Position numbers and translations under genes: made by a program. From Mantis religiosa (lineage: Eukaryota > Arthropoda > Insecta > Mantodea > Mantidae), in NCBI GenBank assembly GCA_030765055.1, contig CM060947.1, positions 63,900,934 to 63,964,933 on the forward strand: a stretch of DNA of 64,000 nucleotides, given 5' to 3'. The notes beneath the pieces are model-generated. The model searched no databases and was not told the DNA's origin. It saw only the letters and a list, made by a program, of their open reading frames with translations. Positions 50,213 through 62,108 of the stretch are shown here, one piece after another. Every line of letters begins with the position of its first letter. Positions within the stretch are counted from its first letter, which is position 1.

Positions 50213-50446
50213 TGTAGAAGTGTGTGCCGGACAGAGGGCTCTAGTTGTCCGGTCACCTTCTTCTGCTAAAGTAACCTTCTGAAAGGCGAGTCACAGCTGC
50301 GTTCGTGCCATTCTTTATTGCCATTGATTTAAGTGGAGTGTGAATTTCTGAGACCGTGGAACTGCAGGATCTTCAATGGGTGCCCAGTAAGTGAATAAAG
50401 TGATAAGGTCGACTGACCCTTGGAGCTTCTTTCAGAGCACCCTACA
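50213..50446 (+). mobile_element. Tentative short LTR
   Basis: It starts TGTAGAAGTG and ends GCACCCTACA (TG...CA with a short TGTAG/CTACA inversion), with AATAAAG at about 50396 a short way upstream of the end. No target duplication or second copy was seen, so the call is weak. Confidence 0.3.
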
Positions 50447-50987
50447 CACGTTAACGTTACTTACTGTCCTCCGTATTGCGAGTAGTGTGTGTATGCGTGC
50501 GTGTGTTTGGACAGCATACACGAGGAAAGAAACACCATGTTTGATATTTAATTCAATATCTTCTTAAGATGTAACTCGAACTATTAAAAGGAAATTCTTT
50601 ACTTCAAATTACCATTTACATTCAGTGTATTTTTGAAATTTATTTTTAAAATACTTAGAAATATCTATTGCAAATAAAATCTAAATTTTGAATGTTCTTA
50701 ACTTAGCCCGTAAATTCCTGTACATTCGGAAGGGATTTTGCTTAACTTTCATAACAATTAAACTGTAAAGATTAGACGAAACCTTACTACATAACAATGT
50801 GTAGCATGACATATAGAAGACGTATGGGTCTGTCTCACAATACTGTGGCAATTTTTCACGATGCTGATCCAAGTTGAAGCTCTAATATTTTCTTCTCGCT
50901 TTAGCAGATAAACCTTGCCGAGGTATGCATGGGCGTGTATTCAAAGAAAGGAAGATGCCGCAATATGACTTAGAAACTTAAACAGTT
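50447..50987. other. No recognised feature
   Basis: Nothing supported. Confidence 0.5.
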
Positions 50988-51470
50988 GGAAATAATCATT
51001 TCTTCCATACTAGTCATGTGTAGGCTAAGGTTTGGATGAGAGGACCCAGACTGAAAAATTCAATACCATAGATGGGATTTGAACCCCGGATTTCCCGCTC
51101 TCGGCGCGGTTGCTCTAAACCACTGAAATCCCGGCTATGGCGTTGCGTTTTTCAGTCTGGGTCTTCTCATCGAAACCTTAGTCTACACACAGCTATTGTG
51201 GAAAAAATAATTAGTTCCATGAATTTATCTAAAAACACAGTGGTTTAACTACGAAGCCTGGGACTTAAGTACTTACAGCATAGTAAGTCATCACAAAAGT
51301 TGTGTGTCTCATAGCATATGTGAACCTCTAGTGGTCTACCGGGAAACATATGAGTCAGTTGGAGGATTTAGTGTCATGTCGGCATGTTGGCCATAGTAGC
51401 TCAGTGGGTTAGAGCAACCGCGTGGAGAGCGGGAGATCCGTGATTCAAATCCCGGCTATGGCATTGAATT
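50988..51470. mobile_element. Family B foldback element with hairpin arms
   Basis: The minus arm 50988-51080 and plus arm 51126-51220 are near-complementary over about 93 bp, with a 45-bp loop that holds the rest of the inverted tRNA-like head. Plus-oriented linker and a second, well-preserved tRNA-like core follow (TAGCTCAGTGGGTTAGAGC, about 51396-51414, and GATTCAAATCCCGG). The 3' tail after GGCATTGAATT is missing. Confidence 0.83.
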
Positions 51471-54400
51471 AATAATCAGTGTTCATTTAAAGGAGAAGTT
51501 GGCGAACAATGGAAACTAATACCTGAATGTCGGACACTAAAGTATCTGAATCTTCTACCAAGCGTCTATGTCATCTTCCACCGGCGATCAGACCATAAGT
51601 GGCCAAGGTTATGCCCAGAATGAGCTATTAAGCTTCAGAATTCTCCTAACAACCTCCCCCTTTTGGTAATGACTCTTAGATCCCTACTACTAGTTTTTAA
51701 TCCGACATTACCTGCTCATTTTTACATTTCTGAAGTTTGTTTCTTTATATATTAAAGTCTCTCCATGGATTTCTATGAATTCCCATCTCACATTTCAGGC
51801 ACACCAAGCTAGGGTTTCTACCTAATCTGGCAAGCTTGGATACTTGCACCACTCGCTAGCGTAACTGACCGATAACGAAGCACTTATACGAATTTGCCTG
51901 AAAACCAATGGTAGCTAGTTACCAAACTAATGTCATCTTACTACGACACAAACTGTACTCATAATCTATTGCCAAACCTATAATACCTTAATATTTAACA
52001 CAAATTCACAAAATATTCATATTTAATTTTATTATATGTCAATTTTTTCAACTATCCACACTTTCTGTACCAATATGAAGACCCCTTTCGAGCATTTGAT
52101 TATCACAATGTCATTTATACCTGCAACGAAAACGTTCATGAAATGACATGAGCTTTTATATATTTTTACTTGAAGTAGAAGAATAAATTTGCAAGATCTT
52201 TTAAGAAGAACCTATGTATATAAAAGTAAACGGTGGTGGTTAGAGAAACTTATGTGAGTATGGCAGATTAATGTTTTTTTTTTTCTTCAGAGGAATAAAC
52301 TAATGCTTAGCAATTTAAAAGACCACCGCTAAGACCATAACAAACTGTAAAAGTTAGTATGGAAAGAAGAGATTAGTTATTGATAAAATAACATAAATCA
52401 TAATTAAAGACAAACAGTTCATACCAAGGAATGGACATTGTTATATAGATGCAAGTTTAAGGGATTAGCTCATCCTATCGGCAGGTAGCAGTCCTTGCCC
52501 TTTAAAGGGAAACTACGGGCTATCTTTATCTTTTATACTAAAAGGGAGCAATTATTGACAAACAACATATCTGGCTCTTATGAAGCTTCAGTTTATATTA
52601 AAAAGGTTAATTGCTATCGGGAAGATAGCGTTTGTGTTTCTTAATCAAAATAACAAAAAAAAGTAAAAGCTAATGACATGAAATTAAATTCTTTTCCTTT
52701 CTGTAGGATTTATTTCTCTTTTATTTCTACGTCATTACGGAATTAAGGTAGTTGGCAAAAAATAAAAGTTAAAGTTTCACGAAATGCACGTTACTAGGTC
52801 AGCTGTTTAAAATCGTTATTTTTGAAGGTTATTTGATTTATAAAAATTCGATAATAAATTTATTCTGGTGTACTGTTCTTATATTTACAGTAAAGTTTGC
52901 AGTTAATATGTAAGGGTTACTTTTTTCTTTATTAAAAGAACTAGATAACGAATATGTATCTTGTAATAGTTATTTTGTTTATGGAGTAAGACATGATTGC
53001 AACATATAAGTACGTTTTGTTTTCCGTTTCTAATTTCATTCAGATTAAATTATTGTAACAAATAAATATTGCAATCCTGTTACCACGTTGTAACTAAGTA
53101 ACTTATGTTTAATTTGAAAAAAAGAACTCATAATCAAAAACTATCCCGACTAATGTAAGTGAACACAAAACTAACATTTATATAAATATATAAAACATAA
53201 CGGATATTCAAATTTATTGGCAAAGACAGTCATAAAATGCGTAATATAAGAATAAACAGTATTTCTTTTTTCTTTTAATAATAAACCGTTTAATAGCTGT
53301 CTTTAGGGCTGCGATGAGATATGTGATATGCAAATTAAAATGAATATTTTACAATGATATCTTTTAGAAAGGAATGGCACCGTGCAGTGGAATTGTGTCA
53401 ATATAATATACAGTAGTAATTAATAAGGGAATATTAAACTAGCATCCTCTTCTTACCTGGTTTTAGCTTAATATTTGTCTTCTCTGCTCTTTTCTACTGC
53501 ACCTGAGTCTGAACTGATATATTCAGCTCAGAGTTTGAAGCCAGGCTTTTTACCTCAAACCAATATGAGACAGGAGCCAATATGAACAGTCATTGCGAGA
53601 TATTTCTCCCTTACATGAAGATAAAATGTTTCCGTTTTCTGCTCAACTAAGCCATGAGTTAATGCTTAAAGGCCGTAGGGATGTGCACGCATGCAATACA
53701 AGTTAGCTGGAAACAGATTATGAATGACCTCAGAGGTACAGCACGGCCATCAATTGTGCGAACGTAACGTGAAGCAAACTAGAGTGAAGCATTGCCTTGC
53801 AAGTGTATGCAGACGCAATGTGAAGGTATAGTATGAAGCAACAGTTTTGTTTCTTCTTACAGTGAGACGGTTGTCATGGTAAGGCTTGTCAGTTGTTTGC
53901 GCGAATAATACAGCCCATGTGCAGTATACATATGGAAAAACGCTTAGATAATGCGTAATAATGGCATGATTCAAACAGTAAAATTTGATTCATCCTGACA
54001 GTGTGGAATACATATTTTAAGGAGATTCTGTTAACTTTAAATAAAGAAAGCCTCTATGGCAGAGAAAAAAACTTTAGTACGTTGTCATCCACTTTAGAAT
54101 ACTTGAAACAAAGTTAAGTTTAAATTTCAAGGCAAGTTTTTAGCAAAATAGACAATGGAATTTTCAGTGAGACGTTCCGTTAAATATTAATAGGTTTGGT
54201 TATCAGTAATGTAATTAACATCGCTTCAGCAAGTATCCATCTTTAAGTTTTTCCTATTATCACAGCGTGTATTTTATTATGTTTAGGGTTGGGAATGTAG
54301 CTTAAGAACAGCTGCTTTGCAAAGAAGAAGGAAACATTTTCGTAGCCGTGCAAATAGCTACATACAGAGTACAACAAATCGATAGGGAGGAGAAGAAATT

Positions 54401-55190
54401 GCCTTTCGAGAGAACCCTAGCAGAAAAAAGAAACATTCCGCGGTAATTGGTTCTTCACGTGGGGCGTAGCTGCCATGAAATTGTCATCGCTACGCAATCT
54501 GAAAAAAAAAAAAGTTTAACAAAGAGGTACAGCAAAGCCGCAAAGAGCGATTTTTGTGACTGGAAATAAAGGGTAACCGCACGATGTGGTCTGATAAAAA
54601 CATTCGCCCTGGTAATGGAGTCGAGGGGAATGGTTCAAATGCATATCACTTGCGAGAGATAATATTTTTGTAGGGTTAGAGAAGGGGGTTGCCTTTATAA
54701 GGGAAAGTATCGACCCAAAATGTTAATGTTGCTTCATAACGCTGCCGCGATTCCGTTCCCATGCTCTTTTCACTTTGATTCACTTGTGTCGTGTGTGCGG
54801 GTATTTTTAATCTACCTGTATGTGCCATTTAAGCAGAGCCTGTAACTACATGGGATCCTTTGTACATTATTGGCTACAAATTAGCATACAAGCAAACTGC
54901 TGTGATCTGTAAGCCGAGTAATTGAGGTCCTGATTTCTAACCTACATGTGTGCGAGTAACTCTTTCTGCTTTACAGCAGCAAAGTAACATCCATTGATAG
55001 TGATCTGCATTTCTAGGCTTTAATTCATCATTTAGAAGCACTGTTTATTGTTTAAATATAAAGAGTCTTTCTACAAGATTATCATATCTTTACTTAAACA
55101 CGTTCAATAAATAATAGAGGTTTATTTCTTTTCTTATTTTGGAACATTGTGCCATTACGTGTGGAAGAGAACATCAATTAAATAATCGCC
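51471..55190. other. Long stretch without recognised feature
   Basis: About 3.7 kb of AT-rich DNA with only short frames. No repeat seen elsewhere in the window was noticed here. Confidence 0.45.
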
Positions 55191-55400
55191 TATTATGTGT
55201 TTCAAATGGGAAGAGTTCTCGCTTGTAGCGAATTAGATGCGTTAGAGCCTTCAGCGTTGCCACCTCGTTATCCCCACTCCTTTCATATTCCCCCCTCTCT
55301 CTCTCGCACACTTGCGAGTGTTCTTGCCGCTACACGTAAGGGAACGCAAACTGAATTTTCCAAAGTTGTATAATGACGCAGTTGTTGAAATCACAATTGC
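55191..55400 (+). repeat. Family G repeat end
   Basis: Homologous to the reverse complement of 45155-45361 from its first base (TATTATGTGTTTCAAATGGG). It includes a CTCTCTCTCGCACACTTGCGAGTG palindromic stretch and AAGGGAACGCAAACTGAA. The rest of the element is absent. Confidence 0.8.
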
Positions 55401-55436
55401 AAGGCTTTGATCCCAGACGTCCACGAAGTGACATTT

Positions 55437-55640
55437 GTGGTGGACAACACGGTGCTGAGGCGGGTCTTTTCCGGGATCTCCCGTTTCACCCACTATAATT
55501 TCACCAAGTGCTCCATTATCATCTTTCCTTAGATCTACTTCTCTATTATTTCGTTCATCTACTCCCCTCACTCCATTCCGGGGACGGGACTGATCTCACA
55601 TCCCTTGGATTTCTCTCTGTGATCCATAGTTGTGGCACCC
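55437..55640 (+). mobile_element. SINE-like element, family F, truncated
   Basis: It shares the body of 48340-48600: GGGATCTCCCGTTTC, CTCCATTATCATCTTTCCT and CTGATCTCACATCCCTTGG. The tRNA-like head is barely recognisable. Confidence 0.55.
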
Positions 55641-57592
55641 TTACACGAAGTCTAAAATGGCATAAAGGATAGAGGACCAGGACTGTACCCTGTGTGAAGG
55701 AGGAGGAGAGGAAGAAGTAGAGGAGTAGTTTATACGCTTCCTTTATATTATTCTTATCTATGTCGATATAAGCTGAGAAAACGTACAGGACTATGAACAT
55801 TTTGATTTTAATTCTAAATCTTCCTGCCATAAACTCATGCTAATTTTATAAAATATATGCTGAAATCCTGACCATCTTGATGTGCTTTATATAATTTTGT
55901 TATTGCTTTGTGAAAAGTTCCATGTTTGACTGCGCCTACAATTACCATTTACCGTTCTAAGCACAACATGTCAACTTGAGAGAGTGAGAGAGAACGAGAG
56001 AGGGACTATTCTGAAGCAGTCGTTGAAGCCATAAATAAATCATTTGTGTAGACAAGAGGCTATTGGTGATGTGAGGTTTATACCATTTTCACCACGCCAG
56101 TAAAGACTATATGAAACCCTAGACACTAGTTCATTTAACAGCAATTCAAAAGTGAATGCGTTGTACTAACAGTTGCATGACTTCTGAGAGAAGGACTGTC
56201 AGTTTTGCAAATTAATTCGTGACCTCGCCTACTGTTGCATGGATCCTTCAAACTTCTGCTGGTAGAGGAAGCAGCGATGAATGAACTTTCCCCAGCAGTC
56301 AAATTAAAACGGAGAATTACGTTACAGGAGGCCTTGATGAGACAGTTTGCTGCAAATGTCAGCGATACAAGAATATGCTTTTGAAGAGGGCCATGCTAAA
56401 CGGTTTTAAATCGCAGAAGCCACTAATGTGCTGGTAATAGAAGGATCTAAACTGGAGCTTAAACTTTCTCATGTCCAGATTCTGTGCTAATTAGAAGTCT
56501 AAGAAGTTAGTTCCATGTACGGCACTATGTATCACTTTTGACTTTCTCTATTACCTATCAACAGAAATTTGAGGAATATTGCATAAATTTGATAACTTGA
56601 AATTTGCTAATGCACAGTTTAAGGTCCTCTTAGTTAAGAAAAGCAGCATTTTAGAAAGAAAAAAAATAAAGGTTAACTTGTACATATCTTTGAAAAATAT
56701 AACAGAAAAAAGTAGTTAAATACCAATCTTACATTGACGCAACACAAAGATTCTAAGAGATTCTTCCAGTCCAACCCAATGAAATAGATGTTAAACTAGT
56801 AAAAATATTCTTTTAACCATATATAAATACTCTTTACCTGAGAAACAGCTGATAAACGAAAATAGCGTAGAAGATGTGCTGGGTTACATTCTCATAACTA
56901 TGTACTCACTCAACCTAACTTCTTATTGCATTCATTTGCTGCATGCAGAATGGTAAGAAACATCTGCAATGCCTCTATTGCATATTACTTTGTAGGTACA
57001 GGTGTAATACATTGTCTTACAGGTAATGAAGTAGTTTAAAAGCGATAGGAATATGAATTCTCTTCTCTTTCATGACCACGAAAATAAAACAATAGAAAAT
57101 TAGTTGCTGAAAAGCATTTAGAATTTGATTTCTCACAATAGCAATGTAGCATACTTCCTTTTTAAATACTTAATGCAACAAAAAATTTTTATTATGGAAG
57201 ATCCTGAAGAAGGCCAGGAGTTTCGAATGTCCAAAAGTTTTTTTTTGTTTGTTTTTTTGTTGTTTTGTTTTGCCAAGATTTCTCTTAGTTCACTCTGTCA
57301 CTTCTTAATGTGGACTAGTTCCGCTGTTCACTTCCGCATCACGAATGTGAACCAGTTCATTTGCCTCTTCATTTTCTCCACCTACTTTCTCTTTCACTTC
57401 GGTGACGTAGCGGGATAACGACTTACACCCGACATAGCCTCTCTTCCGAATGGTTCTCGAAGTGGAAGTCAATGACTCTACAAATGCCTTGCAGTAATAG
57501 CACTCACTGTTGTCACCACGTCGGTTACAAATTTGCTCGAAGAATGTCACCTGTTCGTCGCACTCGCCTACTGACTCATTAATACTATGACC
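55641..57592. other. No recognised feature
   Basis: Nothing supported beyond a poly-T-rich patch near 57235-57275. Confidence 0.45.
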
Positions 57593-57715
57593 GAAGAATG
57601 TCGGGTAACCTTTAACTCTATGGACCATGGGCTCATTTGAACATAATTTCACCCATTTTACTTATCACACGATATGATTTAACGTTGTAGGACGTAAATT
57701 TAAGAAAAAGAAGAG
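57593..57715 (+). mobile_element. SINE family A 3' fragment
   Basis: From GAAGAATGTCGGGTAACC through GGACCATGGGCTCATTTGA to GTAGGACGTAAATTTAAGAAAAAG. The tRNA-like head and first half of the body are missing. Confidence 0.85.
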
Positions 57716-58137
57716 AAAATAAGACTCAGTTTCTCGGACAGCAACATTTCGCATGACTCCGTATGACTATCTTCTTTCGCCGCAAAACTCACTCGCTTCA
57801 CGAGAGGCTTGGTCATAGACCCAGAGGAGCCTTTAGGAATTTTTCCAATATAGCAATAAGCATAACGTTCTAGTTCTCTGGCGATTGAGCTGATCGAGTT
57901 TATTCAGGAGAATTGCACGCTGTATTTTCTTCACAAATCTGACTGCCCAATGCCTACCTCCGTATAACCTTAGTCGCTGCGTCACAATAATTTCTATAAT
58001 CATCCGTGCATAAAGAATTTGTTCATATCTTGCATTTTACAAGTTGTATAAAAATCATTCAGAATGAAATCTTCAGTAGGATATTTTAGTTGACATGCAT
58101 ATGTATCTTAATCACATGTAATACTTAAAAAGTTAAC
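57716..58137. other. No recognised feature
   Basis: Nothing supported. Confidence 0.5.
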
Positions 58138-58460
58138 CACTGGCGCGACAGCCCTTAGAGGACCAAGGGCTATCAACCCAACTGCTGGCCGTACACCTAC
58201 TTACGCACGGCAGAGGTGGACGATCCTCCAACCGATACGAGGAGATGTGGTCAGCATCTCGCCATCCCCCAGCTGGAATGTTGGTTTCCGTGACCAGGGC
58301 GGCTTACCTAGCGTAAGCCACTTTCCTCACGATGCTCAGTGCGCACCGGTCCTATACCCGGGATCTGAAATCCCCACCCCATCGGTGGGATCGAACCCGG
58401 GCTACTTTCCGTGGCCATGGACCAAGGCATGCTGCCTTAGCCCGCTACTTTACGGTGCAG
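58138..58460 (-). mobile_element. SINE family D, well-preserved copy
   Basis: The minus strand starts with a tRNA-like head (GTAGCGGGCTAAGGCAGCAT as box A region, CCGGGTTCGATCCCACC as box B), then a GC-rich body that includes GATGCTGACCACATCTCCTC and GCCCTTGGTCCTCTAAGGGC. It is GC-richer than its surroundings. The other copy (12140) is more decayed. Confidence 0.75.
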
Positions 58461-59152
58461 GACAATCATATGTAATATCAATCAAGATTTTATAAAAAGA
58501 AGTTAAGCGAAAACTTTTACAAATAAATAGCGGTTTGACTGGGGGAGCTTTGAAGATCTTCCTGTTCATCATTGAAAGAAGCTTATACTTAAAGTTCCTC
58601 TTTTGTTTCACCTCTGAAACAATTTTTCCTTCGGTTACTTCCTAAATTTCCATAAATTCATGGCCGTTCTAATTTTTAAAACTTGCCTGCATGTAGTAAC
58701 TACATGTGATTTTGGAAATAACTTATTTCTGGGTAGACCATGAGCTAACGATTGAGCTTATTAGAACCCAATTGCCTAATTGCTTACCCTTATCAACTGC
58801 TTATCCTTAATATGGTAGTTAGCTAATAATAATCGCCTATTCTCATGATAAATTTCAGTCTGTCACTCTGACATTATGCAAAGAATTCAACATAACAAAA
58901 TTAGCAAATTTTAATTATTTATCTATACTCGTATAATTTTATAAAATATTAAATTTGTTTGTAAGTTGTTCCGGAATCAATAAAATCGTAATAGTACTTG
59001 ATTTTTCACAGTTCTACAGTGCACTTCAAAAGAATGCCCGTTTAATATTTGATGCTATTTACAGTTTGGAAAATTATGGAATGATATAATTTATTCCATT
59101 TGTCATATAAGACAGCTCTTTAAGGAGTCAAAAAAAGAAACATCGGCAACAC
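58461..59152. other. No recognised feature
   Basis: AT-rich; nothing supported. Confidence 0.5.
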
Positions 59153-60132
59153 GTTATACTAATGGAAATTAATTGTTCTTTCACAGTGGCCGTGTGTAGG
59201 CTAAAGTGTGAAAACATAGAGTCAGACTGAAAAATTCAATGTGATACCCGGGATTTGAACCACGGATCTTCTGGTCTCCGTCCAGCCGCTCCAACTATTG
59301 AGCTACTATGGCCAACGTGCCGATATGATATTAAATTCTCCAACTGACTCACATTTTCCCCCAGTAAACCACTTAGGAGTTTTCATAAGCACATAATACA
59401 ACTACCTTAATGGCGACTTACAACATGTAAGTACTTTAAGGCCCGGGCTTTATAGTTAACCACTATTAGGTCAATTTAGTCCGACTCTACGTTTCCACAA
59501 TTTAGCCTACACACGGCCACTGTGAAAGAACAATTAATTTCCATTAATGGACCCAATAGTGGTTAACTATAAAGCCCGGGCCTTAAAGTACTTACAAGTT
59601 GTAAGTCGCCATTAAGGTAGTTGTCTCATGTGTTTATGAGAACTCCTAAGTGGTTTACTGGGGGAAAATGTGAGTCAGTTGGAGAATGTAATGTCATATC
59701 GGCACGTTCGCTATAGTACCTCAGTGGTTAGAGCGGCTGGACGGAGACCAGAAGATCCGTGGTTCAAATCCCGTCTATGGCATTGCATTTTTCAGTCTGA
59801 CTCTACGTTTCAACACTTTAACCTACACACGGCCACTGTGAAAGATCAATTAATTTCCATTAATCAACCTAATAGTGGTTGAGTATAAAGCCCGGGTCTT
59901 ACATGTTGTATGTCGTCATTAATGTAGTTTTCTCATGTGTTTATGAGAACTCCTAAGTGTTTATCGGAAAAAAATATGAGTCAGTTGGATAATTTAATGT
60001 CATAACGGGACGTTGGCCTAGTAGCTCAGGGGTTAGAGCGGCTGGACGGAGACCAGAAGATCCGTGGTTCAAATCCTGGCTATGGCATTGAATTTTTCAG
60101 CCTGACTCTACGTTTCCATGTTATTACTAAAT
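59153..60132. mobile_element. Family B foldback element, long multimeric form
   Basis: The element spans about 59164-60118 and has the same ends as 10348-10608 (GGAAATTAATTG... and ...CTACGTTTCCA). An inverted unit (59164-59477) is followed by direct units. tRNA-like cores lie at about 59270-59310 (minus), 59716-59780 (plus) and 60021-60085 (plus); the two plus cores are 305 bp apart. The box A region reads TAGCTCAGGGGTTAGAGCGG and box B GGTTCAAATCC. Flanks GTTATACTAAT and GTTATTACTAAAT look like a decayed target duplication. Confidence 0.85.
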
Positions 60133-61335
60133 CATAAATAATGTGAGGACTCCATAAAGGAGGAGAACACTTCTCTTGCTGCGACCTACTTAGGTCTATT
60201 GTGGCTGCCATCACGAGTTCGAAAGGACGAATGCAGGAATCACAGGGGACTACAAAACACAGAGATTCCAGGCTGCAAATGGAGCTGCCAAAGAAGACGC
60301 AGAATGGTCCGTCGACGAAGCCCTCCGCGTCCAAGGAAAGTACTTACATACTTGGGCAAGCATCTGCAGATGTGTTGCATAAAACTAAAAGCACATGTGA
60401 AGCAGAATGAAAGGGAAGTTCCGGAAAAGAAGTCATTCCGGACTAGAAAGCACTTCAGTTTTCATGAAAATCATGCAGTCTCTCTCTAAATATTTTAGTT
60501 ATCGTTGAACTTCCGTTTGCCGAGAAGCCAGACTTCTTTTTCATGCTACTATAAAAGCTACTCTTCTGAAAATAAATCTTGTGGTGGAAGATATAATGTA
60601 CTGGTTGTATAAATCTGCATACAATAAATGGTATTTATGAGTATTCTGCATTAGATAAGCTCAACTGTTCACAGGTTATTAGTCGGCATTCCTAACACAC
60701 GAGATAAAAATGCTTTAATTTGCGTTACATAAAGATGAATACAAAAACCATATAACTGAAAGAACTGTGTGTTTTCTCGAAATTAAATGCAAAAGTTATA
60801 ATTAAGATGTTGGATCTAAGGAATGATAAATGACTCGTACTGAACACTTGCTTTCTGCTTTGAGTGAAAGATAAATGGCTTTACACGCACTTATAAGGCG
60901 AAATAAATTAAATATTTGTTTGAAAATTTAAATTAAAAACAAAGATAAGCTAGCACCATAAAATTTATTCGACATAAATTTTATGTTCTAACAAGATCTA
61001 GTATTTTGTGCAGATATATTTTATCAAATAAACATTTCTTATAGTTTTTTTAGAAAAATAGTGCAAGGTTTTGTACGTAAGGGAGGTTTTAGAACCATCC
61101 TGTTGCACCCTCGGGAAGTATTAGACTTAAATACCGTGTTTAGTTTCTTTCTCGATTTTTTGAAAGTAATTTCAAACAATTTAAAAATCTCTCAAATTGT
61201 GAAATATTCAAATGAAATATTTTTCTATTCAAATAAAATTCCTTTTGCTATTTCTCTCATAGCTTTAAATTTTAATGAATGCAATTTTTTGGTGCAGTAC
61301 AAAATACAATAAAGAGAACCTTAAAAAATACGAGA
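60133..61335. other. No firm feature
   Basis: Two overlapping plus frames at 60199-60489 encode lysine/serine/proline-rich peptides without a recognised domain. The rest is AT-rich. Confidence 0.4.
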
Positions 61336-61339
61336 AGAC

Positions 61340-61862
<523 letters not shown>

Positions 61863-61923
61863 AAATACAATACTGTGGTTATGGATAGAAGGTCTATTCA
61901 GATTGGCCGTTAGGCAACACGTT

Positions 61924-62108
61924 ATTTTTTTTTTTTTTTTTTTGCAATTTATGTCCTCCAACGTTAAGTCATATCGGACGATGAATGAAATGGGTGAAAT
62001 CATGCTCAAATGAGTCCGAGATCCATGGAGCTTAGAGTTACCCGACATTCGTCTATCAGGATAAGGGAAAGCCCGGGAAAAAACCTTATCCAGGGAACTC
62101 ACCCTAGT
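61924..62108 (-). mobile_element. SINE family A, 5'-truncated
   Basis: The poly(A) (as T's, about 61924-61943) is followed by a well-preserved body, TCATATCGGACGATGAATG to CTTATCCAGGGAACTCACCC. The tRNA-like head is missing. Confidence 0.88.

Noticed and set aside
51390..51460. Possible functional tRNA gene
   Set aside because: Box A and box B are good, but the core lies inside a family B repeat whose other copies share it together with non-tRNA flanks, so it is a repeat head.
59716..60085. Pair of tRNA genes in tandem
   Set aside because: The 305-bp spacing and shared linker show that they are repeat units, not independent genes.
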